Source: Glaciozyma antarctica PI12
Lineage: Eukaryota; Basidiomycota; Microbotryomycetes; Kriegeriales; Camptobasidiaceae
Assembly (NCBI GenBank): GCA_002917775.1
Contig: KZ627152.1
Span: forward strand, 474,641 to 538,640
DNA length: 64,000 nucleotides
Reading direction: 5' to 3'
A model generated the notes under the pieces. The model was not told the DNA's origin. It ran no database searches and saw only the letters and a program-made list of their open reading frames with translations. Position numbers and translations under genes: made by a program. Every line of letters begins with the position of its first letter. The stretch's first letter is position 1. Below are positions 21,992-37,076 of the stretch, piece by piece.

Positions 21992-24495
21992 ATGAGCCAC
22001 ATCGACAACGAGAAGGCTTCGACCTCCTCCAAGGACGCCACCGACGTCAAGGTCTCAACCACCACCGGTCACGACGAACTGTATGATCCCAGCAAGGAGC
22101 ACTGGATGACTCGCGCTGGACTCAACTTTGAGTCCTACAAGCGCGCGCCTGGTACTACCGCGTACGTCCCTTCTCACGCCGCCCGCCCGCCTCGAGAACT
22201 GAGGACTGACGACGACGATTTTCTTCTTCACACAGTGGTCTCGTGGTCCATGGAAAGAACGTCGAGGTCGATCCCCTCAAGGCGGAGCAGAACCCGATGC
22301 TGCAGCAACAGATGGTACGGGCGCTCCCATTGTAGTGTTGAGGGAGCTGGCGCTGAGATCCTCCCCGTCTCCCCTTTGCAGAAGCCCCGCCATCTCACGA
22401 TGATCGCAGTCGGTGGCTCCATCGGTACTGGTCTCTTCGTCGGCAGTGGACAGGCCCTTCGCCGCGGTGGTCCCGCTGGTATCCTCATCGCCTGGTCCCT
22501 CATCGGAATCATGCTCGTTCGTCTTTTTTTCTCTCCACGCGCCCCTCGGCGTTCGCACGGCTTGGCTGACCGTCTTTACTCCGCAGATCAACGTCACGCA
22601 AGCTCTTGGAGAGATGTGCATCATGTAAGCCTCTCGCCTGGTGCCCTGCGCGACGAAGAACTGGAGCTGACGCCGCTTCGCCTCCAGGTACCCCGTCTCG
22701 GGAGGTTTCTACACTCTCGCCGTCCGTTTCCTCGATCCTGGCTTTGGCATGGCTCTCGGCTGGAACTACCTTCTCCAATGGGTCGTCGTTCTCCCTCTCG
22801 AAATCACCGTCGCTGGAATCACCGTGCAATACTGGACCGACGCCGTACCGATCGCTGCCTGGATCACTGGTGCGTTCTACTCTCCCCTCCTCCCCCACAC
22901 TAGGTTAACGGCGCCTCTCTCAGTTTTCTGGTTCGTGATCATCTTCGTCAACATCTTCGGAACGCTCGGTTTCGCTGAGGAAGAGTTCTGGTCGTCGATC
23001 CTCAAGTACGTTCTCCCCGCCTCCCCGCCTAGCGCAAAGCTAACGTTCCTACTTCTCCAGGCTTACCGTTGTCGTGATATTCATCTTCAGTACGTTGCTA
23101 TGTCCCCTTCGACGCCCGACGAGTTCTAACGACGCGCCCCTCTCGCAGTCGGTATCGTTCTCAACTGCGGAGGAGGACCCGCTGGCGGAGCTTACACCGA
23201 GTACCTCGGAGGAAGCAACTTCCGTGATCCTGGAGCGTTCGCAAACGGCTTCAAGGGAGTCTGTGCCGTCTTCGTTACCGCTGCCTTCTCGTTCGGTGAG
23301 CGACGTTGTTTATTTTCGTTTTGGTCGACCTCGCTGACCCTGCCTTCCTCTTGCAGCCGGTACTGAGCTCGTCGGACTCGCCGCCAGTGAGACGCCCAAC
23401 CCCCGCGAGACGATGCCTGCCGCCGTCAAGGGCACCTTCTGGCGCATCACCCTCATCTACCTCTCCTCCCTCCTCATCATTGCCCTCAACGTCCCCTCGA
23501 ACAACCCTTCCCTCCTCGACGGCTCCGGTGCTGGAACCTCTCCTTTCGTCATCATGGTCGATCTCGCTGGCATCAACGGACTCAACCGTGCGTTCCTTCG
23601 CTCTCCGCGCAGAGAGTTTCTTTGCTGACGCCCCTCCCAGACCTCATCAACGCCACCATCTGCGTTTCTGTCCTTTCCATCGGACTCTCTTGCGTCTACG
23701 CCGGATCCCGTACTCTCACCGCCCTAGCCGAGACTGGCTACGCCCCCCGGTGCTTCGCCTACGTCGACAAGTCGGGTCGCCCCCTCTGGTCCGTTCTCTT
23801 CGTCCTCGCCTGGGGACCCATCGCCTAGTACGTTCATCTCGTTTGCTCCTGTTCACGTTCGCGACTGACGACTGGGCTCCCGCAGCTTCAACGTCCTCCC
23901 CCAGGGTGGTGCCATCTTCGACTGGCTCCTTGCCCTTTCGGGACTCTCGACCCTCTTCACCTGGGGTGCCATCTGCCTCTGCCAGTACGTTCCTCTTCCT
24001 CCCCGTCCTTCACATACCCGCTAACGTACCCTCGCAGCATCCGCTTCAGGACCGCTTGGGTTCGCCAGGGTCACTCGGTCGACGAGCTCCCCTTCAAGGC
24101 CCTCGGTGGGACCGTCGGCTCGTGGTTCGGAGTCTGCCTCATCTGCCTCGTCCTCATTGCCCAGTTCTACGTCGCCATCTGGCCCATCGGAGGACGCAAC
24201 CCCGACGCCTCTCATGGCCTCTCAGGGCTTCTTCAAGGCGTACCTCGCCGCCCCCATCCTCATCGGACTGTGGATCGTCGCCTACATCTGGAAGCGCACT
24301 CTTCCCCACAAGGCGATGGACATCGACCTCGACGTGCGCCCCTCTCTCTCGCGACCCGTGGAGCTGAACTGACGCCCATCGACGCAGACTGGACGCAAGA
24401 GTTGGCTCACGGTCGAGGAGATGCAGGTATACCGCGCCGAGAGGCGCGCTGCTCCCCTGCATGTCCGCATCTACAGGGCATTGTTCACGAACTAG
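21992..24495 (+). CDS. Amino acid permease of the YAT/GAP1 family, with apparent frame break near the C-terminus
   Basis: This is a plasma-membrane proton symporter for amino acids, of the fungal YAT family. The N-terminal cytosolic tail ([15 protein letters not shown]) is followed by the family signature [20 protein letters not shown] and then [70 protein letters not shown] and [17 protein letters not shown]. About twelve hydrophobic segments can be counted. The gene has around ten short introns. After [10 protein letters not shown] the frame is off by one base: the conserved ending [20 protein letters not shown] then IWKR and the last exon ([20 protein letters not shown]) are in another frame, so one extra base lies between about 24187 and 24225. 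The last exon ends at the TAG at 24493. If the break is real, the last membrane segment and tail would be lost. Confidence 0.9.
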
Positions 24496-25047
24496 AGGGA
24501 GTTCGCGCCAAGGGTTTGCAAGGGTGTAGTGTGGTTATTTACGAAAGGGAAGCGAAAGCGCTGGGACCAAATGCAAAGCATGTCGTTACGCGCACATCGG
24601 TCGTTTGTAGAGAGTCTCGCGAGAATGGGAGAGAGCGAGAGGAGAGTTCGGTTGCGAACGAGGAGGAGCTTTGGGCTTCGGGAAGTATCAACCTGGTCCG
24701 CTTCGCGGCACGACTTGCTGAGAAGAACAGCACGTAGGACTTGGTTAGGGCAAGCTTCTGGTATCGGCATCTCAAGAGGAGGAGGGACAACGAATACTTC
24801 GCGCGTGGACGCGTTTGGGCGAGGACTTCGACGCTCGCTACTCTTCTTCCCGCCGCCAGCGACGCTCAGCAGCACCTCACAGCACAGCACTACTAGTGAT
24901 ACCGTCTCAGTGCTCGACCTTCCTCGCCGCCACTCCTTCCTTAAAGCAGGCGCCTCTCCACCGCATACCCCTTCCCTCCCACAAGCCGCTTTCCTCGTCC
25001 TCTCCTCTCCTCGTCCATCAGTGCAGGCAGCACCGGATCAAACACGC
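24496..25047. other. Promoter and leader region of the Rsp5-like gene
   Basis: This is a 0.55 kb spacer between two plus-strand genes. It contains no conserved coding frame; the final 150 bases are pyrimidine-rich, as is common in leaders of this genome. Confidence 0.4.
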
Positions 25048-28521
<3,474 letters not shown>

Positions 28522-28895
28522 CACCTACAACGACACCTCTTTATACTCCCCTGCACCCTCCTTATTTACTCTGTCCATGTATCCGTCGTCGACGTCGTTT
28601 AGCACTTGCAATCCTCCGTTCTTTTCGGCGGGCTGTCTTTCGCCCTCGGCTCTACTCCGCTCCCGTACGTGCCTTCCGTCTACCCTGAGTATCTTCCAGC
28701 ACTGACATGACCGCGCGGCGTAAAGGGAACGACTCGATCCGCCGGCAAAAGTGTCGCGGCGGGCGAAGTCTCGCTATCTCACGCCTACCCCGCATTCGGC
28801 TCGAGGGAGATGGAGAAACCCCAGGACCGATCCTCCTCCCGCTCGACCTAGCTCGCTCCTACGCTCCTACGCTCCCTCTTCTCGCAGCGCCAACG
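28522..28895. other. Spacer and promoter between the Rsp5-like gene and the P450 gene
   Basis: No conserved frame is present. The ATG at 28896 is preceded by a pyrimidine-rich leader. Confidence 0.4.
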
Positions 28896-30922
28896 ATGGA
28901 TTCCAACGCCTCGACTGCTTCGGCCTTTGCTTCACCATCAGCCCTCGTCTTACCTCAGTTCTCGCTCCCCACCATCCTCTTCGCCGTCATCCTCTCCGCT
29001 GCTCTGTATCGGCTCTCGAATCGGCCTAAAGGAAAGCTTCCTCCAGGACCGAAAGGACTCCCGATCGTCGGAAACCTATGGCAGCTGCCCAAGAAGCGAC
29101 CCTGGGTCAAGATGGAGGAATGGACTCGCGAGTTCGGTACGTTCCTCGACGCTTCCTCTCAAAACGAGCTTACCTGTTACACCATAGGACCAATCTACAC
29201 CCTCCGCCTCGGCTTCCAAACCGTCATCGTCGTCGGTCGCGCCTCCGTCGCACTAGAGCTCCTCGACAAGCGCAGTGCGATCTACTCGTCCCGCCCTCGG
29301 ATGATCATGACCTCCGAACTCGTTTCGAGAGGACTGAGGATGACTTTCATGCCGTACGGGGACCTGTGGAGGAAGCAGCGCAAGCTTCTTCATCAGCTCA
29401 CAAGCCCCAAGGCTGCGAGCACGTATGAGCCGATTCAGGATATGGAGAGTGCGGCCCTGTTACGGGATATGCTCAAGACGCCGGAGAAGATGTGGGGACA
29501 CGCACAACGGTGAGTGATCTTTCGGTGTGGTAGCGAGGGATGTCGGCTGACTTGGTTCGGCAGGTACGCTGGGAGCACCATCATGCAGATTGCTTTCAAC
29601 CGCCGTGCGCCGACGCCTGAGGATCCTGGAATCACCGAGGTGCGTTGATATATTCTTCGTCGTTCTCGTTCGCTGTCGCTGAAGTAGCTCTCTGGTCCAG
29701 ATGCGAAACGTCAATGAGAAGATGACCAAGACGGCCGTCGCAGGGCGCTACGCAGGTCCGTCCTTTCGCTCGTCTCTGCACGACGTCGACCTAACTTCCG
29801 CCCCTTTAGTCGACGCTCTTCCATTCCTCAACTTTCTCCCACGATTCCTCGCGCCCTGGAAGGACGAAGCCGATTCACTCTTCACCGAGACGCTCGCTCT
29901 TTTCTCCAAACACTTTAAAGCCGTACGTTCTTCCTGCGTGCTCGATTTGCGCGTGCTAAAATATCTGCTCGCAGCTTAAGAACGACGTCAAGGAAGGACG
30001 GGACATTCACTGCTTCGCGCGCTACATTCAAGAGCTGCAGGCGTCTTACGGTCTCAAAGATGAGGAGGCGATCTTCCTTGCGGGTGCCATGTACGGAGCT
30101 GGTGAGTGCTCGCCTGTCCGTTTGATGTGGATCATTCTAACGCTTTTCCTACCACAGGATCCGACACCACCGCCGACCAGATCTCAACCTTCATCCTCAC
30201 CATGACTGCGCACCCTCACGTCCTCAAGAAGGCGCAGGAGGAGCTCGACCGTGTTATTGGCCGCGAGCGACTTCCCGATTTCAACGACCAGGACGACCTC
30301 ATCTACTGCAACGCTGCGATTCGCGAGGTCCTTCGCTGGAGGACGGTCATCGCCGGCGGACTTGGGCACTCGACGACAAAGGACGACGTCTACGAAGGTG
30401 CGCTTCTTTTTACGCTGCCACACTGAGAATCGTACTCATCGAATTCGTCTCTCGCAGGCTACCTCATCCCGAAAGGAACGACCGTCCTCGCAAGTCACTG
30501 GGCCCTCCACCTCGACCCCGAAGTCTACCCCGAACCGACCAAGTTCAACCCGGAGCGCTTCATCGAGGACGGCAAGCTCATTGGCACCAAGTACGCCGAG
30601 CGAGGGCACCACGCATACGGCTTTGGTCGCAGGATCTGTCCCGGCATGCATATCGCGGATCGGTACGTCGCTTCCCTCTCGCTCTTCGACCGTTCGCTAA
30701 CGCAGGCTTCGCGCAGATCTCTCTTCATCGTCTTTACTCGCATGATGGTGGGGCTGCGATATCACGCATTCGAAGGACCTGAACGGCGCAGACTTCCCCG
30801 TCGACGTGGATGCGTACTCGGAGGGCTTCAGCTCGCATCCGCTGGCGTTCAAGTGTGATATCAAGTCGAGAGGACCTTGGGTGAACGAGGTGGTGGATTT
30901 GGCGACGGCGAACACGAAGTGA
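28896..30922 (+). CDS. Microsomal cytochrome P450 monooxygenase, with apparent frame break near the C-terminus
   Basis: This is a class II fungal P450 related in overall pattern to the CYP64/CYP5144-type enzymes; the substrate cannot be told. One N-terminal membrane anchor (LPQFSLPTILFAVILSAALY) precedes the PPGPKGLPIVGNLW hinge. The I-helix AGSDTTADQ, the K-helix ExxR (AIREVLRWR), the PERF block (FNPERFIEDGK) and the heme-binding FGFGRRICPGM with its axial cysteine are all present. About eight short introns interrupt the gene. In the last exon, after FIVFTRMM, the frame shifts by one base (an extra G at about 30748) before the conserved WGCDITHSKDL ending, which runs to the TGA at 30920. Read as written, the protein would have an altered C-terminal 55 or so residues. 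An electron-donating reductase is not in the window. Confidence 0.9.
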
Positions 30923-31206
30923 GCCTCGGGCAGCGAAGTTTGTAAAGCAGATTGTTTTTTGCTGTCTCGCGTCTCGCGTCTTGGACTGTCCTCACGTCTG
31001 AATCGCTGCTCGAGACGTACACCCTTAGACCTTGAGCGCTCCCTTTTCTTCGTAGTGCCACATAAGATCACCGAACTGGCCAAGAGCTCTTCGCGGGAGC
31101 CGTCAAATTGAGTTCGCGTACACGCGCTCCGACGCTTTCTTCTCATTCAACTCCGCCCGTCTTTTTCATCCCCTCCACCAGCTCCACCAGCACCCACGCT
31201 CTTTTA

Positions 31207-33426
31207 ATGAAGGTCGCAACCCTTCTCCCCCTGCTCCTGAGCCTCGCCACGCTCTCCCAAGCCGGCAATGGGTCCCTCCCTTTCTCCCCTCCCATCGACG
31301 CGACCGACGCTCCCGACCTCTACCAAGACCAGCTGACGCGCGATTCGGAGGTGCTGTACGCCGGAGGCTACCTGGGGGAACGGCTGGAGAAGCGCGCTAC
31401 GGACGCGGAGCTGTATGGCGCGCAGACGACTCCTCCTGCGCCGGTGTTTAGGTACGGCGTTGGCACTACGAAGGTCCGGGGCGTCAGTGCGTTATTCCTC
31501 CGTCTCTCGAGGGGCTGAGGCTGAGCTAGGAGCAGGTCTTGGAGGCTGGTTGGTGCTGGAGTCTTTCATAACGCCGTCGATGTTCAAAGGGATCGATCCG
31601 AGTGAGTTTCTGCTGTTCAAGGAGGCAGGCTTGGGGTTGGGAAGCTGATGAGTACTGCAGGGATCGTGGACGAGTGGACGTTTGGGCAGCATCAAACGAA
31701 AGCAGTCGCACAGACAGGTGCGTGCTCACAGTCTCGCTTCCCGCTTGTCGCGCATTTGTTGATCTCACTCGTTTTGCAGCGCTGATGAGGCACTGGACGA
31801 CCTGGATTACTGAGGCTGACTTTGCGGCCATAGCAGCTGCAGGTACGTCTTGATCCTCTCTCAAACCTGTTCCCTCCTGATCCCTCGCAGGTCTCAACCA
31901 TGTCAGGATCCCTATCGGTGCGCTCGCTTCTGGAGGAAGTCACTTCCACGATCTTACTAACCCCACGCAGGCTACTGGGCCTTTCAAGTAGCAACCGGCG
32001 AGCCCTTCGTCCAAGGATCTCTCTTCTTCCTCGACCGTGCGATCGCCTGGGCCGCAAAGTACAACCTCAAAGTCATGGTGCGTGGTATCTTCTCCTTTCC
32101 GACGACGTAAGCTTATACTGCCTGCAGATAGACTTGCACGGTGCTCCTGGGGGCCAGAACGGGTTCGACAACAGTGGGCGCGCGGGCGTGCTGAAGTGGA
32201 CGACCACCTACAACCAGCAGCGCACGCGGAACGTTCTCCAAACGATCAGTGCTGAGTATGCGAAGCTCAAGTACAGGAACGTCGTCACTGCCATCCGTGA
32301 GTGCTAGCTCTTGAGGTGGAGAATGGGCGGGCGCTGACGAGGAGCAGAGGTTATCAACGAGCCTGCTGGGTACTACGCTGGCGTTCCTGAGATTGTCAGG
32401 AAATTGTGCGCGTTCTCACTTCTGCGGAAAGCGTGACGTCCTGATTTGTGCACCAACAGCTACACCTCAGCATATGGAATCATTCGGTTTGTCGTCTTGC
32501 GCGTCTCAGCTACGTCCTTGATCTGACGACTTCTCCTGCGCAGACGACACGGCACCAAACACCCCAACTCGATTCTCTTCACCATGTCGGATGCGTTCAT
32601 GGGGATGGACTATTGGGCAGGCAAGTCCAGTTCCGCGCGCCGCTCGCTATCGCTAACTCCTTCGCACACAGGCTTCATGTCCGGCCCTGGGTACACTGAT
32701 GTCGCGTTCGACATCCATCAATAGTGCGTCCTCTCTCCGAAAGCGCTCGCCGAAGCTCATCCTTGCGCAGCTCAACTTTCGACACGACCAAGATAGCTTT
32801 CAACAACACTCAGCGAATCGCCTACCAATGCTCCCTCGGAGTTAAGATTGCGAGGTGCGTACCTCACTCCCATGCGCGTGCGCCTACTAACGGCTTCAAT
32901 AGGTCGGAGAAGCGCATTCGGACCATCGTCGGCGAGGTGCGTCGGTCCGCTTCTTCTCGCGTCCCAACTCTAACCACGCCATGCAGTGGACGATCGCGCC
33001 GACAGATTGCGTCGGTGGAGGGCCTCTTTACTCAAGGATCGGCAACTGCGCTGGCAAGACGGGTGACAGCACTCAATGGTCGAAGGCGTACAAGATCTGG
33101 CTGCGCAAGTTCTACGAAGTGCAGACGCAGGGTGAGCTCGCGTCCGCTTTTGTGGTGGGTAGAAGCTTATGCAGATCAACGCAGTGTACGAGCAGGGAAG
33201 TGGATGGATCATGTGGACTTGGAAGGTGAGCTCGTCGGGCAGTGCGCGAGATTCGCGTTGCTGACCTTCGCTTGCAGCTGGAATCGGGCGACGATTGGAG
33301 CTATAGCGCAGGATTGCGTGGAGGTTGGATCCCTCGTGTCCCCACTCGGAAACTCTACGTGCGTCGTACTTCTCGTCTCCGCCATTCGCAAGCTGACTGT
33401 TGTTGCAGGGGGACCAATGCGCGTGA
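31207..33426 (+). CDS. Secreted GH5 exo-beta-1,3-glucanase, copy 1
   Basis: This is a glucan 1,3-beta-glucosidase that trims cell wall beta-glucan. The signal peptide MKVATLLPLLLSLATLSQAG is followed by a propeptide-like region ending LEKR, a Kex2-type site. The family blocks KVRGVSLGGWLVLESFITPS, ITEADFAAIAAAGLNHVRIP, IDLHGAPGGQNGFDNSG and NSILFTMSDAFMG are present. The catalytic acid is in VINEPAG and the nucleophile in TIVGEWT. It ends GWIPRVPTRKLYGDQCA. There are about twelve introns. The intron at 32621-32671 starts with GC (AG|GCAAGT), whereas copy 2 at 58.6 kb has GT at the same site. The frame is continuous throughout, so the gene appears functional. The adjacent BTB gene lies in the opposite direction. 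Confidence 0.95.
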
Positions 33427-33781
33427 GTTGCGGAGGTTTCAGGTTCGAGCTTCTTTCGCCAGAGCGGAGCTATATCGTTTAGAGAGAGCAATGGAGTAGA
33501 TCCAATGCTGGAATGAGTACCGTGCGCGCGCTCGAGAGAAGGAAGTGATTTGCGAGCGAGAGTAGGCTACGCCGCGATGATCTCGCGTTTCTGCGCTGCA
33601 AGGTCCCCCCTCGATTTAGATAAATAACAGTGTACACTCCCAGCTCCCATCATCTCTCACTCGACCCTTCACTCGACTCGCTCACTCCTTCGCATCCCCC
33701 TGCGAGATTCGGTCAGCGAAGCGAAAGGCGCGAGGAATGTACGACGGACTTCGACACACTCCGGACGGAATAGCGTGGTCT

Positions 33782-34892
33782 TCATTTTTCCGATCGTTCG
33801 ACAGTTGGCGTACAGGATTCTGCCGGATTGAGCCGGACGCCGCTAAAAGACTCCTTCTGCCTGTCGACCGAATACGGTTGCGTGGGCATATAGATCTCGT
33901 CTGCAACAAGTTGGACACGGAATTCGTCGCACGTTAAATCCTGTAGGCAAGGGTAGTGGATGCGGTTCTGGCGGATGATCGGGTAGATGGGGTGCAGAGG
34001 GTTCCCGCTGTCGAAGGATTGTTGAATGTCGCGGAGGGTGGCTTCGACGCCGTTGACGCTGAATATTGGAGTGTCGACCTGCTGTGGCTCGAAAGAAAAG
34101 CCGCAGGCGAAGAAGGGTGTAAGGTTGTCCGAGAGGGTGGAGAACGGCGTCTGGATCGAGACGTCGCAGTTGTCGCGGTCTTCGTAGCTGTACGGTTGAC
34201 AGGTGATCCTTAAGGAGAACGCTTCAGCGGCAAAATCTGTAAGCTGATATGTAGAAAGGTAGCGACGCACGAGATGAGGACGTTCCGAAGCAGTACGACC
34301 GGCGGCAAGGGATCCCCAAGCGTGGTGAGCGGGAGGGTTGTCTTCGCCTGGATCGTGCCAAGGCTTGAGGGCAGCGACGCTCATTTTTATCTCCTCCGAC
34401 ATCGAAAGGATGTCCTCGACGGGCACGATCCTCGAGAAGCCCAGCGCGTGGAGAAGGGCGAGGCGGTCGGGATCCGGGTCGAAGGGAGTACCTAGGAGGG
34501 CGCAGAGCTTGTCGAGTCCTAGGTACTGAGCGTCCGCCAGAAGGTTCCAAGTCACCGTCTCGATCGACATAGTGACGGGGAGGGAGGCGCGTTGGAGAGG
34601 GAGGACGTCGTAGCTGGAGAGGTGTTCGACGATGATGGCGAAGAGGAGGGGATGGCGGTCGGTTTCGAGGATGCGCGAGCGTGCATCGCTGAAATCATGG
34701 TCGAGGAAAGCGCTTGTGAAGAGGTTGGGCGAGTCGAACTCGACCTGCGAGCGGGAGAGGGAGAACTCGACGCCGCGAGTGATGACCGTGAAGACGTCGC
34801 GCGCTGGAGGCGCTGAAGACGCCGAGAGCAGAGGGTAAGCGGAAAGATCTTGGAAGCGGCAGAGAAGGCTCACCAGTCGGTTCCACCTCCAT
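33782..34892 (-). CDS. BTB/POZ domain protein
   Basis: A 19-base first exon (34874-34892, MEVEPT) is spliced over a 61-base intron to a single long exon. The N-terminal 110 residues form a BTB fold: DVFTVITRGVEFSLSRSQVE, FDSPNLFTSAFLDHDFSDAR, ILETDRHPLLFAIIVEHLSS and LLADAQYLGLDKLCALL. The remaining 230 residues resemble no family I know and include FSVNGVEATLRDIQQSF and TCDEFRVQLVADEIYMP. Such BTB proteins are often expanded lineage-specifically in basidiomycetes and may be Cullin-3 adaptors or nuclear factors; that is inference. A decayed, closely similar copy lies at 45.6-46.7 kb on the same strand. The ATG at 34892 is chosen because the same exon-intron layout starts the copy. A divergent small gene starts 100 bases away. 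Confidence 0.8.
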
Positions 34893-34992
34893 CACGACGC
34901 GAGTTGTGGGAGAAGGAGAAGGGGGAGCTGCAGTCGCGTTCGAGTTGTGGACCACGGTCTCCTTCCTCCTTAACACACCTCCATCGCGCCCA

Positions 34993-35325
34993 ATGACTAG
35001 CGGCTACGCTGATGGCGCGCTACCAGAGCCAGCGATTCCTCAACAGCCACCGAACGCGCATTCCTGGGCTCCCAGCGCGACCCCTACTCCTGGTGCGTCT
35101 CCCCACCTTCTCCCCGCTCCCACCGCTCACACTCTCCACAGCAACGCCGCAGTGATCCACGCCCAACTCAGCGCCCGAGGCATCGCCTTCTCACCCGCCG
35201 CGCCCCTCCCTACGCTCCGCAACCAAGTCATTGCTCAGATGAAGGCGAACCCACGCTTCGAACCTGCGCGACACCTCGTCTTCAGGCCTCAACGCCCAAA
35301 GAAGTCGTGGCGCGCATGTTACTAA
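34993..35325 (+). CDS. Small hypothetical protein, doubtful
   Basis: This is an uninterrupted 110-codon frame from a good ATG, divergent from the BTB gene. The first 35 residues are Pro/Ala-rich. The later part, NAAVIHAQLSARGIAFSPAA then PLPTLRNQVIAQMK, has a SAP-like helix pattern, but not enough to name it. A canonical 49-base intron (donor after CCTACTCCTG, acceptor at CTCCACAG) lies between the two parts. Splicing it would put the second part out of frame, so either the intron is not used or one base is wrong here. Its reality as a gene is uncertain. Confidence 0.4.
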   Translation: MTSGYADGALPEPAIPQQPPNAHSWAPSATPTPGASPHLLPAPTAHTLHSNAAVIHAQLSARGIAFSPAAPLPTLRNQVIAQMKANPRFEPARHLVFRPQRPKKSWRACY

Positions 35326-35592
35326 TGTACGCATGGCGAGGACAGCATTCTGCAGTGGCTGTCTGAGAAGCGTTTGCTGCAATTCGAAATTGGTGTTGTA
35401 TTTGGCCTTGAGGTCTAGCGGTCGACCGACTGCGACAGCTTTGAACCCACTTCTGCTTCTGCTCGACATCCTACGCTCCCCTCCTGTTGAAGCGTGAGCT
35501 GCTTCGACAAGAACGAGCTGTGAAGTCACTTGGACTTCTTCGAGCGAGAGCCCAGCTTGCGGTGCAGAAAATCCCTTTCGCTTCGGCCCTCC

Positions 35593-36747
35593 TCAGCGGT
35601 AGAACGGATTGAAGAAGCTTGAAATTAGAGTCGCACAAGGCTCCGGTGCAAGAAGCCTGGGCGACAGCAAAAAAACAGCGCCGAACGAAGCCTCATTCCA
35701 GAATAACAACATCCAACCTCCTCTTCCTCGCTCATCGCCAACTCCACCCCTTGACCGCCTGCTCGACCTCTCCCGTACTCCTAATCTTACTCCCCACCCC
35801 CTTCCCCTTCTGCACTTTTTCCCACTGGGCATCCCTCCTCCAACTCTCCAACTCTCCACCTGCAACTCTCCCCCCTCCCTGACTTCCACCTCCCTCTCAT
35901 CCCCCCTCGCAACCCTATTCCGCACTATCATCTCCCGCTCTTTCTCCCTCCCCTCGAAAACCGCACCAACATACGCATTCGCCATCGCCCATTCCGCACA
36001 GCGCGTTTGGACTTGAAACCGGCGGAGGATGAGCCGGCGGCGTTCGAGGGAAGGGGAGAGGAGGGGGGCTGAAGAGAGGGAGGAATGGGTGGGAGGGAGG
36101 AGGAGGAAGGGGAGAGTGTGCAGGAGGTGAGGGGTTGTGGAGAGGGTGCTGAGGGGGAGGTGGTTAAGGGTGCATAGTGAGGGGCCCTGAGAGGGGGTTA
36201 GTGCGGTTAAGGGGAGGAGGGAGGAGCGTACGTCGATGCGGTATTTAAGGGATAGGCCGAGCAGAGTTTCTGTAGGAAGGATGTAGTGGATCGAGGACTG
36301 CTTGTCGTCTGAGGGGAGCTCATCGCCGAGAGGAGGAGCTTCGTACGCCGGTGGAGTGTCCACCGACACGCTATCCGCCTTCTCCGCACCCTCTTCCTCC
36401 TCGTCATCCCCAATCACAAACCCCCCCGCGTCTGCCTCCGTCGAAGCCTCCTGATACCCCGGCGCCGCGACCTCCTTCCCCTCCCTCCTCCGCTCCTTCC
36501 TACCCTCCTTCCTGCTCGCACCAAGGACGTCCTCCACGCTCTCGCACAACAGGCAATGCTGAGCCAGCCGCCTATTGACTCGGACGCAGCGCCCGCAGAC
36601 CCAGTGGAGGCCGCACGAGTGGAGGTGAGGTGGCGGATCGGGCTTCTCTGAATGAGCCGGGAGGGAGGGCGCGGGGGAGGGGGAGGATGAGGAGAGGGAG
36701 GAGGAGCAGGCGAGGCAGAGGATCGGCGGTGTCGAGGTCGACGCCAT
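35593..36747 (-). CDS. Intracellular-type LysM protein with N-terminal Cys-rich zinc-finger motif
   Basis: The protein starts with a Cys/His cluster (CLAC, then CGLHWVCGRCVRVNRR and CLLC) spaced like a small zinc-binding domain. An acidic linker follows, then a LysM domain, IHYILPTETLLGLSLKYRID joined across a 45-base in-frame intron to GPSLCTLNHLPLS and a closing LPFLLLPP. There is no signal peptide, so it resembles the cytosolic LYSMD-type fungal proteins rather than secreted chitin-binding effectors. After RRFQVQTRCAEWAMANAYVG the written frame becomes Arg/Gly-rich. A neighbouring frame after a run of six G (about 35868-35873) gives GELESWRRDAQWEKVQKGKG and stops at 35732, which fits the family's usual acidic WE-containing ending better. 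A missing G there is likely, so the C-terminus given here may be wrong. Confidence 0.7.
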   Translation of the reverse strand: MASTSTPPILCLACSSSLSSSSPSPAPSLPAHSEKPDPPPHLHSCGLHWVCGRCVRVNRRLAQHCLLCESVEDVLGASRKEGRKERRREGKEVAAPGYQEASTEADAGGFVIGDDEEEEGAEKADSVSVDTPPAYEAPPLGDELPSDDKQSSIHYILPTETLLGLSLKYRIDVRSSLLPLTALTPSQGPSLCTLNHLPLSTLSTTPHLLHTLPFLLLPPTHSSLSSAPLLSPSLERRRLILRRFQVQTRCAEWAMANAYVGAVFEGREKEREMIVRNRVARGDEREVEVREGGELQVESWRVGGGMPSGKKCRRGRGWGVRLGVRERSSRRSRGGVGDERGRGGWMLLFWNEASFGAVFLLSPRLLAPEPCATLISSFFNPFYR

Positions 36748-37076
36748 CGGTTGAGGCGGAGGAAGGCCAGAGTAGTCGTCGCTTTAGGCCAGGGGAGAGA
36801 ACTCCAAGCGTTCCTCTCCTCATCCTCAGCACTTCCAGCCTCGTCTGGGTTGATCGACAACAGCGGGGGAATATTGCAGAAAGCAAGGGAAAGGGGAATA
36901 AACAGACTGAGGGGTGACTTCAAAGACGGCGAAAACAACGACTCGGCTCCCTCCTTCGCTCAGCGCCTCGCCTTCTTCTTCTTCCTAATGTCGGAAAGGC
37001 TCTGCGTCGACGTCGCGCTGTCGGGAGGCCTCGAAACGACCTTGGCCTTCGTAGGCGTCTTCGGAGCCGGCATCTT

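Noticed and set aside
23306-24367. 353-codon Ser/Pro/Arg-rich frame inside the permease gene
   Set aside because: It is a shifted shadow of membrane-segment exons; the permease frame is conserved.
17925-24495. An arsenic-resistance gene cluster around ArsH
   Set aside because: No arsenite pump, arsenate reductase or regulator is nearby; the neighbours are unrelated housekeeping genes.
31207-34892. Possible segmental duplication of a GH5 plus BTB block
   Set aside because: Both genes have second copies in the window, but those copies are 12 kb apart and not adjacent, so separate duplications are simpler.
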